From the NCBI GenBank assembly GCA_946885845.1, contig CAMPHJ010000006.1, positions 1 to 64,000 of the forward strand: DNA of 64,000 nucleotides, given 5' to 3'. Positions 26,637 through 34,497 of the stretch are shown here, in pieces. The notes under the pieces are model-generated. The model made no database searches, was not told the DNA's origin, and saw only the letters and a list, made by a program, of their open reading frames with translations. Made by a program: the position numbers and the translations under genes. Origin of the DNA: an uncultured Sphingobium sp. GTDB lineage: Bacteria > Pseudomonadota > Alphaproteobacteria > Sphingomonadales > Sphingomonadaceae. Position 1 is the first letter of the stretch. The number at the start of each line of letters is the position of its first letter.

Positions 26637-27892
26637 CGGGTCTGGTCCGCCTGCGCGGTTTGCTGGGGCGCTACGAACGCGCGCACGCCCCGGAATCCGT
26701 AGGCCGAGGATATGGCGGTGTAACGCTTGGTCTTGGGATCGCGATAGCCATCCGCCAGCCGGTCGATCGCCTGACGGACGCCCGGACAACTGACCTGCGA
26801 CAGAATGGCGCCGTTCTGCGTCATCTGTTCGATGGAGCTGTAATAGCTATCGAGGGTGTAATAGCCGTACAGATTGCCTTCGATGCTGCCGTCGGGCTTC
26901 ATCGTCGCACGCAGCCGCGCATCCCTGATATCGCGGGGCGCATCGACGATCTGTTCCTTATAGTTCATCACCAAATCGAACGGTTCGGTGGTCAGGACGC
27001 CCTTCTCTATGCGACCGCGCGTGGTTGAACGCAGGCGCGGATCGGGATCGACGGAGAAGGTGGCGCTTCTCAAAGCCTCCCCCTTTCCATCAGTGGCCAG
27101 GGAGTCAGCGGCGGCATAGACCGTCACCGTCACGTCGGAATCATTTTCCATGTCGTCCACGCCGCGCAGTTCGATCAGCGTCGGCGCGCGCATGGATATC
27201 ATTTCCTTGCCGGAAATTTCGCGCTGGCTGCCGGTGCGGAACGGCTCCACGCATCCCACCGCGCGCCATAGCTGGTTGTCGACGCCCTTGGTTCCGTCCG
27301 GGCCGGTGAAATCCTCCTTGCTCACCTTTCCGTCCAGATTCATGCCCGCGGCGACCGGACCATCATAGGTGCGGAAATTCTTGGCCAGCTTGGTGAAATC
27401 CTGCGGGTCCGAACAGGAACTATAGACCACTTCGCGATTGGAAAAGGCCAGCCGACCCTTTCCTTTGGGCAAACCGTTCAGCGCCCCTATGGCAATCGCC
27501 TGTTCGGGTGTGGGCGTCGTCTTCGGGTCGTGTCCGGGCGGATATTTCACATTCGCGCTGCGATTTCCCCACATGTGGATGCGCTTGAAGCCCATCTTCT
27601 CATTCATGTACAATTCCAGCGCCTGACGCTTTTCGGCACCCGCGAATTTCGCTTGAAGCTCAGGCGAAAGGGTGGCGTAGAAGCGGTCGAGATCGCCTTC
27701 ATCAGGCACCTTGCAGACGTCTGCTTCGCCGCCGTTGACCAGGTAGATGTTGGACAGGACAAAGGCATGGACGCCCGGCTCTCCGCCCGTGGGGGCGTCC
27801 GCCGCAGTCAGCATCACCGCGCCGCCAGCGATCAGCGCCAAACCCAACTGCCGACCGGATTTTCTTAAAGGTAGCGACGCACGCGCAGTCAT
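26633..27892 (-). CDS. Exported protein of unknown family, first gene of the DUF1552/DUF1592 operon
   Basis: 419 residues from ATG 27892 (GGAGG 7 bp upstream; the frame extends to 27913). A signal peptide is visible (RQLGLALIAGGAVMLTAADA). No family recognised. Visible features: several single cysteines (DVCKV, SSCSD, VGCVEP, VSCPG) that could form disulfides, a DGKVSKEDF-like loop, the segment GTKGVDNQLWRAVGC, and a C-terminal part rich in beta-strand (ARLRATMKPDGSIEGNLYGY). No CxxCH. It overlaps the DUF1592 gene by 4 bp and is divergent from an AraC regulator. It may be a substrate-binding or structural partner of the redox proteins; that is inference. Confidence 0.8.
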   Translation of the reverse strand: MTARASLPLRKSGRQLGLALIAGGAVMLTAADAPTGGEPGVHAFVLSNIYLVNGGEADVCKVPDEGDLDRFYATLSPELQAKFAGAEKRQALELYMNEKMGFKRIHMWGNRSANVKYPPGHDPKTTPTPEQAIAIGALNGLPKGKGRLAFSNREVVYSSCSDPQDFTKLAKNFRTYDGPVAAGMNLDGKVSKEDFTGPDGTKGVDNQLWRAVGCVEPFRTGSQREISGKEMISMRAPTLIELRGVDDMENDSDVTVTVYAAADSLATDGKGEALRSATFSVDPDPRLRSTTRGRIEKGVLTTEPFDLVMNYKEQIVDAPRDIRDARLRATMKPDGSIEGNLYGYYTLDSYYSSIEQMTQNGAILSQVSCPGVRQAIDRLADGYRDPKTKRYTAISSAYGFRGVRAFVAPQQTAQADQTR

Positions 27893-28089
27893 CCAATATC
27901 CTCCATGGGCCATGCTTGGGCCTTATTATCCATCACATCATGCGCTCCTGACCGGTTCACGCCACCCCGAAATCGATCACCCACGGCGGCGATTCTGCGC
28001 AGCAGGTCGGCGTGTCGTCTCAATTTGCCGCTATTGCGTGAGTTTCAGTCGGTGATAGGCTGATCGAAAATTAGGGATGATCGACAGCC

Positions 28090-29160
28090 ATGGACCAGGC
28101 GCCGACACGGGAAGGGATGGAATGGCGCACGGGCGAACGCCTTACCCTGCGCGTGCTGACCATTTATCGGGAAAGTTTCGGATCGTTGGATTCGCTGGTG
28201 GACGCGGACGACCTGCCGACGCCGGGGGAAGCCGCGCTTACCGCCTATGTCGAACAGCTCGACGTCTCCCATCTCGCGCGCCTGACCGGCCGGGCCATTT
28301 CTCAACTGGCGGCGCGCGACAGCCTGATGCTGGGCCGCGCTGGCATGCGTCGTTATGACTGGCGGGTCATCCTCTACAGCCTGTCGGGCGCGCGCACATT
28401 GCGCGAAGCGATCAACCGGTGTGCGGAATGTTTCGAAGCGATTGACTGGCGCTATGGTCGCATGTCGCTGACCACGCGCGCCGACGTGGGCGAACTCGCG
28501 CTCGATTCGATGCGCCCGCCTGGACATACCCCGTCGGGCTGCCTGATCGACCTGTTCGGGGTGACGCATATCCATGCGCTGCTCAGCTGGCTGATCGGGC
28601 GGCCCATCATGATCCGTCATGTCGCGCTGGATCATGAAGAGTCTGTCTTTCGTGCCCTGGAATTGCCGGAACTGATGTTTGAAGTGCGGCTTGCCGGGGG
28701 CTGGACGGGTTTTGCCTTCGACGCGGCTATGCTGGATTATCCCGTCGTCCGCAGTGCGGATGAACTGGCGGCGCGACCGCCGGGAAACCTGCTGTTCGGC
28801 ATCGGGCCGATGGACGAAAGCCCGGTCGCCGACACCGCGGAACAAGTCCGCCGAATCGCGCTGCGGTCCTTGCGTGACAGGCAACGGGTGCCGACATTTG
28901 GCGACATCACCGCGACCATGGGGGGCAGCGGCCCGACCCTGCGCCGCCGTCTCGCGCGCGAAGGCACCAGCTATCGCCAGATCCGCGAAAGCTGCCGCCG
29001 GGAAGTGGCGCTGGACCTGTTGAGCCGCACCGTCCTGTCGATCGAAGCGATCGCGGTCAGGCTGGACTATTGCGATTCGGATGCGTTTCGGCAGGCGTTT
29101 CGCGAATGGACGGGCATGTCGCCCAGCAGCTATCGCCGGACGATGCGTGTTGCCGCCTGA
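28090..29160 (+). CDS. AraC-family transcriptional regulator
   Basis: 356 residues. The C-terminal AraC DNA-binding domain is clear (about 262-350): LLSRTVLSIEAIAVRLDY, then SDAFRQAFREWTGMSPSSYRR. The N-terminal 200 residues match the Arabinose_bd (OruR/ArgR-like) domain seen in many alphaproteobacterial regulators of lipid and steroid catabolism. The ATG at 28090 has no strong Shine-Dalgarno. It is divergent from the exported DUF1552/DUF1592 operon, with 197 bp between starts, and is the best candidate for its regulator. Confidence 0.9.
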   Translation: MDQAPTREGMEWRTGERLTLRVLTIYRESFGSLDSLVDADDLPTPGEAALTAYVEQLDVSHLARLTGRAISQLAARDSLMLGRAGMRRYDWRVILYSLSGARTLREAINRCAECFEAIDWRYGRMSLTTRADVGELALDSMRPPGHTPSGCLIDLFGVTHIHALLSWLIGRPIMIRHVALDHEESVFRALELPELMFEVRLAGGWTGFAFDAAMLDYPVVRSADELAARPPGNLLFGIGPMDESPVADTAEQVRRIALRSLRDRQRVPTFGDITATMGGSGPTLRRRLAREGTSYRQIRESCRREVALDLLSRTVLSIEAIAVRLDYCDSDAFRQAFREWTGMSPSSYRRTMRVAA

Positions 29161-29175
29161 TGCGCGCCATTCGGC

Positions 29176-29463
29176 TCAAACCGCCGCAACGTCATCCATG
29201 AATTGAGCCATGGCCAGGTCGCGATCGCTCATGCCGCCGACATCATGGGTCGTCAGCACCACATCCACCTTGTTGTAGACATTGCTCCACTCTGGGTGGT
29301 GGTCCAACTGTTCGGCCCGCATGGCGCAGCGCGTCATGAAAGCAAAAGCCGCACTGAAATCCGAAAAGGTGAACCGTTTTTCAATGGCTTCCCGGTTGGC
29401 GCAGGGGGTCCAGCCCGTCACTTGTGCCAGCACCGCTTCGGGCGACATTTTCACATAAGCCAT
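29176..29463 (-). CDS. phhB: Pterin-4a-carbinolamine dehydratase
   Basis: 95 residues from ATG 29463 (GAGGA upstream). The family signature is intact: EQLDHHPEW (51-59) and [16 protein letters not shown] (71-86), with catalytic histidines 55, 56 and 73. The enzyme dehydrates 4a-hydroxytetrahydrobiopterin after aromatic amino-acid hydroxylation. No phenylalanine hydroxylase (phhA) is nearby, so the pterin partner is not apparent in this window. It converges with the AraC gene, ending 15 bp from it. Confidence 0.95.
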   Translation of the reverse strand: MAYVKMSPEAVLAQVTGWTPCANREAIEKRFTFSDFSAAFAFMTRCAMRAEQLDHHPEWSNVYNKVDVVLTTHDVGGMSDRDLAMAQFMDDVAAV

Positions 29464-29555
29464 CTTCGCTTCCTCGTTTGACCCCTCGTCATAACAGGAA
29501 GCAAGGCAAGGTCCCAACCATGGTCACGCCACGGACCGATATCGAGGCAAAAAAA

Positions 29556-29582
29556 GGGGCGCCCTTCAACACAGGGCGCCCC
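29556..29582 (-). terminator. Rho-independent terminator of the small secreted protein gene
   Basis: Perfect 10-bp stem GGGGCGCCCT (29556-29565) with AGGGCGCCCC (29573-29582) and a 7-base loop. Read on the minus strand it is followed by TTTTTTT (29549-29555). It lies 50 bp beyond the stop of the 29633-29938 gene. Confidence 0.9.
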
Positions 29583-29632
29583 TCATCATCACATGGCCTT
29601 GCGGGTTGTCTATTCCCCCGCAGGTCCTGTTC

Positions 29633-29938
29633 TTACTTCAGCGCAGCCAGTTCGGCATCGATGGCGGCAAGGCGCGCATCGGTCACGTCGTCCGGCGAAT
29701 ATTGCTGCACAGCCTTCAGCGTCATGCCACGCGCCATGTCGACCTGTTCGTTGGTCGTCATGCCGGGGATGTGCTTTTCGATGATCGCCTTGGCGGCGGG
29801 ATCGTCCAGCATGGTGCCAAGTTCGGTGTCGCTGGTGTTGTACTTGGCCTTGGCCGCAGCAGCCGCAGTGGTATCAGCCATTGCAGGCGCACCAACGGTC
29901 ATGAGAGCGGCAGCGGTAGCCATCAGGAAAACACGCAT
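29633..29938 (-). CDS. Small exported protein of unknown function
   Basis: 101 residues with a clear signal peptide (MRVFLMATAAALMTVGAPAMA, cleaved before DTTAA), leaving about 80 residues rich in Ala, Asp and Thr and predicted helical. Conserved-looking segments are DTELGTMLDDPAAKAII and YSPDDVTDARLAAIDAEL. No cysteine, no lipobox, no recognised domain. It has its own terminator and an AT-rich upstream stretch, so it looks like an independently expressed periplasmic protein. Function not assignable. Confidence 0.75.
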   Translation of the reverse strand: MRVFLMATAAALMTVGAPAMADTTAAAAAKAKYNTSDTELGTMLDDPAAKAIIEKHIPGMTTNEQVDMARGMTLKAVQQYSPDDVTDARLAAIDAELAALK

Positions 29939-30000
29939 AGTTCAGGATCCTCCAATTTAGACTCGTTATATATCGCACGTAGTCGTTCTAATTTCAAGCC

Positions 30001-30627
30001 CTACCAGGATGAACGTGCGGCTAGCAGAAGTTCGGCGAAACGATCGGCCATCCTGGTGAGTTCCTCCGGCGGGACATTGCGCGCCGCCCCTTCCTGCAAC
30101 TGCCACCCGGAAATGGATGACACCAGCATGTGGGCGACGCTGTCGGGATCGCGAACGGACATGCCGTCCTTGATCGACAATTGCGTGATATCGCGGGATA
30201 TGAACCCGACCGCGTAAAGATAGCCGACATCGTGCAGGACAGCCGACACGTCGGGAAACCGGTCCTGCGTGACGAACATCAATCGGCACAATGCCTGGAC
30301 TTCAGGCGATGAAAATGTATTCGCGATGATGCGGGCATGATGGCGCAGCCGCTCGCCCATATCCTCGGTCAGCAGATGGTCGTGCTGCGCCGCCCGGTCC
30401 GACCATTCCGCGACACTGTTGCGGATGACCGCCGTCAGCAGCGCTTCCTTCGACGGATGGCGGACGTAAAGCGTACCCTTTGACACACCGGCGGCGGTTG
30501 CGACCGCTTCCATGGCGACATTGTCGAAACCGATTTCCAGAAACATGCGCCGCGCTGTCGTCAGGATGGCCTGCTCGATGGCTTGCACCTGTTCTAACGT
30601 GGGTCTGCCGCGTTTGGGTTTAAACAT
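30001..30627 (-). CDS. TetR/AcrR-family transcriptional regulator
   Basis: 208 residues from ATG 30627 (CAGG upstream; ATG 30642 in frame is an alternative adding 5 residues). It begins MFKPKRGRPTLEQVQAIEQA, with the HTH in FDNVAMEAVATAAGVSKGTL then YVRHPSKEALL. The C-terminal domain is of the AefR-like type. A 7/7 inverted repeat with promoter-like hexamers lies about 90-115 bp upstream, suggesting autoregulation. The next gene downstream on the same strand is the small exported protein, 62 bp away. Confidence 0.9.
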   Translation of the reverse strand: MFKPKRGRPTLEQVQAIEQAILTTARRMFLEIGFDNVAMEAVATAAGVSKGTLYVRHPSKEALLTAVIRNSVAEWSDRAAQHDHLLTEDMGERLRHHARIIANTFSSPEVQALCRLMFVTQDRFPDVSAVLHDVGYLYAVGFISRDITQLSIKDGMSVRDPDSVAHMLVSSISGWQLQEGAARNVPPEELTRMADRFAELLLAARSSW

Positions 30628-30713
30628 TGAAGCTGCCTGCATCGGGCGTTCGTGACACAAACAAAGGGGGTGGACAAGTTGCACCCGTCCGCCAGAGCGT
30701 AATCGGACGAATA

Positions 30714-30739
30714 TGATCGATAATGACTCCATTCGATCA
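30714..30739. promoter_or_regulatory. Inverted repeat overlapping the TetR promoter
   Basis: TGATCGA (30714-30720) and TCGATCA (30733-30739) are exact reverse complements with a 12-bp spacer, giving half-sites two helical turns apart. On the minus strand TTGATC followed by CATATT could serve as -35/-10 elements, with the repeat overlapping both. Candidate operator of the 30001-30627 TetR protein. Confidence 0.5.
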
Positions 30740-30784
30740 AATAATGTCGCGGCAATCGCGCCCGGAACCCGGTTGGATCAGGCG

Positions 30785-31873
30785 TCACGGGACTGCTCCG
30801 CCCTCCATTGCGCCGCGCCATCGCGATGGTGACTTGCCGGTCCATTGGCGAAACGCGCGGCAAAATGACCCGGTATCGCTGAAATGGGCCCGGCGCGCGA
30901 CTTCGGCGATGGACAGGCGCGGGTCGCGCAACAGATGCGCGGCCAGTTCGCGCCGGGAATTGGCCTTGATCTGCGACAGCGACGTGCCCTCCGCAGTCAG
31001 CCGACGTTTCAGCGTGGCGACACTGATGCTGAACTGGCGTGCCAGCTCGTTACCCGTCACCGGCGCGTCTCCGCTGGCCAGCATGGATGCATAGAGATGC
31101 GAAATTCGGTCCGACAGCGGCGTCTGCTTTGACTGCGGCTCCTCTATGTCGAACGGAAAACGCTCCAACAGCAGGTCCAGCTCATGATGGTCGCGCACTA
31201 CGGGACGGTCCAGATAACGGGCAGGAAAGCGCAGGCTGTTTTCCGGCGCATGATGCTCGACGGGATAGGGCAGCAGATAGGCGACCGTCCGCGCGTCCAG
31301 CAGCGGCGGATAACGCATCGCCGCGCCCGACAGCGGAATATCCTCCCCGATCAGCCATCCGAACAGCCGGTGGTGGGTGGCAAGTCCCGTCAGGTCGGAC
31401 AGATAGGCGCAACTGTTTCGCACCTTTCTGATGGTAGCCATGTCCAGCCGGGCTTCGCCGCGCGCGACCGTCAGGGTCAGCCTGCCGGTGCGGGGGGCCA
31501 TCAGGGCAAAGAAACTGTCCATCCGCGCGATCACGTCGTGCAGCGTCCGGCAGGTGATGATGGCATAGCACATCATGTCGATCCCGCCCTTCGTTATGGA
31601 ACTGCGGCCTTCCTGTCGCCCGGCCACTTCGTCCAGCAATGCCGTGGCCCGCGCATAAAGGCGGGTAAAGTCCCGGTGCGCGATGCTGTCGCGTTCGTCC
31701 GACCGATCCAGCAGCACCGCCTTCAGGCTTAAAAGCCCGGCGTCCCGCAGGAAAATGTCAGTGTCGCCGCCATATTCCGCGATCATCGCCATCAGGTCGC
31801 GCCCGACGCCCGCAGGTACGCGGCCGGGGACCGGCTGCGACAGTTGCTTGTTGGGGGTGAGCGATTTCGTCAT
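30785..31873 (-). CDS. AraC-family transcriptional regulator
   Basis: 362 residues from ATG 31873 (an upstream in-frame ATG at 31936 lacks a ribosome site and would overlap the divergent promoter). N-terminal Arabinose_bd-type domain; C-terminal AraC domain with two HTHs: LLRDPRLSIEVARRAHF-like (LSIAEVARRAHFSDTGSFC) and RAFRQWTGKSPSRWR. It is divergent from the SnoaL-OYE-SDR operon, with 78 bp between starts, which makes it the likely activator of that operon. Confidence 0.9.
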   Translation of the reverse strand: MTKSLTPNKQLSQPVPGRVPAGVGRDLMAMIAEYGGDTDIFLRDAGLLSLKAVLLDRSDERDSIAHRDFTRLYARATALLDEVAGRQEGRSSITKGGIDMMCYAIITCRTLHDVIARMDSFFALMAPRTGRLTLTVARGEARLDMATIRKVRNSCAYLSDLTGLATHHRLFGWLIGEDIPLSGAAMRYPPLLDARTVAYLLPYPVEHHAPENSLRFPARYLDRPVVRDHHELDLLLERFPFDIEEPQSKQTPLSDRISHLYASMLASGDAPVTGNELARQFSISVATLKRRLTAEGTSLSQIKANSRRELAAHLLRDPRLSIAEVARRAHFSDTGSFCRAFRQWTGKSPSRWRGAMEGGAVP

Positions 31874-31951
31874 GTCCTTTGAGCTTTTCGGCCATATCCT
31901 CGCCCGGCGCAATCGGGGAAACAGCGTTGCAAGCATAATTGAAGGAGCGGA

Positions 31952-32590
31952 ATGCGAATGACGGCCGACGAACAGTTGCTGGCGCGGATAGACCGGCTGG
32001 AATCACTGGACGCCATTCGCCAGCTTCCGGCCAAATATTCGCTGGCGCTCGACATGCGCGATTCCGACGCCTGGGTCAGCCTTTTTCCCGAAGACGTGCG
32101 CGTGGGCGGGGGCAAGACCGGGCGCAAGGCGCTGCGTGACTGGTTCGACGAAACCCATTCGATGCAGTTCGACGGCACATCGCATCATATCGGCGGTCAC
32201 ATCATCGACTTTGACGATCCCGACCATGCGCAGGGCGTCGTTTATTCGAAAAATGAACATGAAACCGGGGCCGAATGGGTCATCATGCAGATGATGTATT
32301 TCGACCAGTATGAACGGATCGATGGCCGCTGGTATTTCCGCCGCCGCCTGCCGCTTTATTGGTATGCGACCGATTTGAACAAGCCGCCCATCGGCGACCG
32401 CAAGATGCGCTGGCCCGGCCATCCGCCCTATCATGGCAGTTTCCACGATCTGTTCCCCAGCTGGAAAACCTATTGGGCGCGTGAAGGCCGTCCGCATGAC
32501 GGCCCGGTCGAACCGCCTGCGCCACTGGAAAAATTCATCGAAACCATGCGGCGCGGCGCGCCCTTGCCCAAACCTCGCGTACGGAGCTGA
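31952..32590 (+). CDS. SnoaL-like protein with BaiE-type Tyr-x4-Asp...His pattern
   Basis: 212 residues (GGAG at 31944-31947; an in-frame ATG at 31958 is equally possible). N-terminal ~135 residues are a SnoaL_4/NTF2 cone; the C-terminal ~75 are an extension rich in Pro, Trp and His (PGHPPYHGSFHDLFPSW). Tyr29 and Asp34 lie in LPAKYSLALDM, and His78/His79 in DGTSHHIGGHI. This matches the catalytic Tyr30-Asp35-His83 layout of the bile acid 7alpha-dehydratase BaiE. It is the first gene of the operon 31952-40865. A dehydratase acting on a hydroxylated steroid or similar compound is inferred, not shown. Confidence 0.8.
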   Translation: MRMTADEQLLARIDRLESLDAIRQLPAKYSLALDMRDSDAWVSLFPEDVRVGGGKTGRKALRDWFDETHSMQFDGTSHHIGGHIIDFDDPDHAQGVVYSKNEHETGAEWVIMQMMYFDQYERIDGRWYFRRRLPLYWYATDLNKPPIGDRKMRWPGHPPYHGSFHDLFPSWKTYWAREGRPHDGPVEPPAPLEKFIETMRRGAPLPKPRVRS

Positions 32591-32597
32591 TTTGCCA

Positions 32598-33671
32598 ATG
32601 ACCGATATATTCTCTCCCACGACATTGGGGGACATTACGCTGAAAAACCGCATCGTCATGGCTCCGATGACGCGCGACCGGGCGGGTCCGGGCGATGTCC
32701 CGACCGATATCATGGTGGAATATTACCGCCAGCGGGCCAGCGCGGGCCTGATCGTCACCGAAGGCACCCAGCCGTCACGTGCGGGCAAAGGCTATTTCCG
32801 CACGCCCGGCATCCACAGCGTCGATCAGGTGGCGGGATGGCGCAAGGTCGCGGACGCAGTGCATGACGCTGGCGGCAAAATCGTCGTCCAGCTGATGCAT
32901 GTCGGTCGCGCGGCGGTTCAGGCGAACAAGGACGCGGACGCCGAAACGGTTGCCCCTTCCGCCATCCGCTGCCCCGACAAGATTCCCGGACCCGATGGCG
33001 TTCCCGTCGAAACGGCGATGCCGCGCGCGCTGGCGACCGATGAAATTCCGGCGGTCATCGGCGAATATGTCACCGCCGCCCGCAACGCGATTGCGGCTGG
33101 CATGGACGGCGTGGAACTGCATTGCGCCAGCGGCTACCTGCCCATGCAATTCCTGTCGACCAACACCAACCAGCGGACGGACCGCTATGGCGGCCCGGTC
33201 GAAAACCGCATCCGCTTCGTCGTCGAAACGCTACAGGCAATGGCCGATGCGATCGGGCCGGGCAGGGTCGGTTTCCGCATTTGCCCCGGCGTCCGCTTCA
33301 ACGGCATGGACGATGCCGATTCGCATGAAACCTACGCCGCGCTGCTCAGGGCCGTGGACAATATGGGGCTTGCTTACTGCCACCTCATCCACATACCTTT
33401 GAAGGGTCAGGACGCGCTTGATCTGGTCAACGCCAACTGGAACGGGCCGGTCATAGAAAATGCCGGGCTGACGCTGGAAAAGGCAAAGGCTGTGCTGGAC
33501 GAAGGCAAAGCGCAGGCCGTGTCCTTTGGCTATCTCTATATCGCCAATCCCGACCTTGCCGAACGTTTCAGCAAGGGCGCGCCGCTGGCGAAGGCGAATC
33601 GCGATCAGTTCTACACGGGCGGCGGCGAAGATCACCGGGGCTATACGGATTATCCGGCGCTCGACGCCTGA
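32598..33671 (+). CDS. Old Yellow Enzyme family ene-reductase
   Basis: 357 residues, a single FMN TIM-barrel domain without the Fe-S/FAD extension, of the NemA/xenobiotic-reductase class. FMN-binding features: VMAPMTRDRA at the N terminus, the VVQLMHVGR strand, and NRTDRYGGPVENR-like NQRTDRYGGPVENR. The usual substrate-binding pair His-x-x-Asn is His175-Cys-Ala-Ser178 here, followed by the conserved GYL, so Asn is replaced by Ser. The family reduces alpha,beta-unsaturated carbonyls with NAD(P)H. It lies 7 bp after the SnoaL gene. It could reduce the enone made by a SnoaL dehydratase. Confidence 0.93.
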   Translation: MTDIFSPTTLGDITLKNRIVMAPMTRDRAGPGDVPTDIMVEYYRQRASAGLIVTEGTQPSRAGKGYFRTPGIHSVDQVAGWRKVADAVHDAGGKIVVQLMHVGRAAVQANKDADAETVAPSAIRCPDKIPGPDGVPVETAMPRALATDEIPAVIGEYVTAARNAIAAGMDGVELHCASGYLPMQFLSTNTNQRTDRYGGPVENRIRFVVETLQAMADAIGPGRVGFRICPGVRFNGMDDADSHETYAALLRAVDNMGLAYCHLIHIPLKGQDALDLVNANWNGPVIENAGLTLEKAKAVLDEGKAQAVSFGYLYIANPDLAERFSKGAPLAKANRDQFYTGGGEDHRGYTDYPALDA

Positions 33672-33701
33672 CAATAAAGACGCGTTTTTAGGAGAGAGAA
33701 C

Positions 33702-34493
33702 ATGCCCAAGTCATTGGAAGGGCGCACTGCGCTCGTCACGGGCGGCGGACAGGGCGTCGGGCAGGGCGTCGCCCGCGCGCTGGCTCAGGCTGGCGCACGG
33801 GTCGCCATCGCCCAGCGCAACGCGGACCAGGGTGAGGAAGCGGCGCGTTATCTGCGCGACACGCACGGGGTCGACGCCTTTTTCATCCAGACCGACGTGA
33901 CGCAGGCGGCACAGGTGGAATCGATGGTTCAGGCCACCCATTCGCGCTTCGGCAGCCTCGACATCCTGGTGAACAATGCCGGGGCCAGTTTTCCCAAGCG
34001 TATCGAAAATCACAGCGATGACGATATGATCGGCTCCTTCGCGCTCAACTATTATGCGGTATTCTGGGCGATGAGGGCGGCTTTCCCGATCATGAAGGCG
34101 CAGCGTTACGGTCGCATCATCAACATGGGGTCGCTGAACGGCGTGAACGCGCATATGTTCACCGTTGCCTATAATGCCAGCAAGGAAGCGATGCGGGCGC
34201 TGACCCGCACCGCAGCGGTCGAATGGGGTCCGCATGGCATCACCTGCAATATCATCTGCCCTGCCGCCAACAGCCCGCAGGCGGACGACTATTTCGCCGC
34301 CAACCCGGAAATGTCAGAGGCCATATTGCAACAAATCCCCGCTGGCCGCTTTGGCGAGGCGGAACGGGACATCGGCCCAGCCGCCGTCTTCCTGGCGAGC
34401 GAGGGCAGCGCCTATGTCAACGGCAACACCATTTTCGCGAGCGGCGGGTCGCAGGTGAACGGCGTTGCGTGGCGTCCCCATGTCGAGGATTGA
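33702..34493 (+). CDS. Short-chain dehydrogenase/reductase (first of three in tandem)
   Basis: 263 residues with TGGGQGVG (13-20), NNAG (91-94), and catalytic Ser144, Tyr157 and Lys161 (YNASKEA). Arg39, following AIAQ, replaces the usual acidic residue at the end of the second strand, which suggests NADP(H) preference. GGAGAG lies 5 bp before the ATG. It is 30 bp after the OYE gene. The three tandem SDRs of this operon differ clearly in sequence, so they probably act on different hydroxyl/keto positions. Confidence 0.9.
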   Translation: MPKSLEGRTALVTGGGQGVGQGVARALAQAGARVAIAQRNADQGEEAARYLRDTHGVDAFFIQTDVTQAAQVESMVQATHSRFGSLDILVNNAGASFPKRIENHSDDDMIGSFALNYYAVFWAMRAAFPIMKAQRYGRIINMGSLNGVNAHMFTVAYNASKEAMRALTRTAAVEWGPHGITCNIICPAANSPQADDYFAANPEMSEAILQQIPAGRFGEAERDIGPAAVFLASEGSAYVNGNTIFASGGSQVNGVAWRPHVED

Positions 34494-34497
34494 TGGC

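Noticed and set aside
28045..28884. 279-codon minus-strand frame opposite the AraC gene
   Set aside because: The AraC protein on the plus strand has clear domains; the antisense product is low-complexity and unlike any family.
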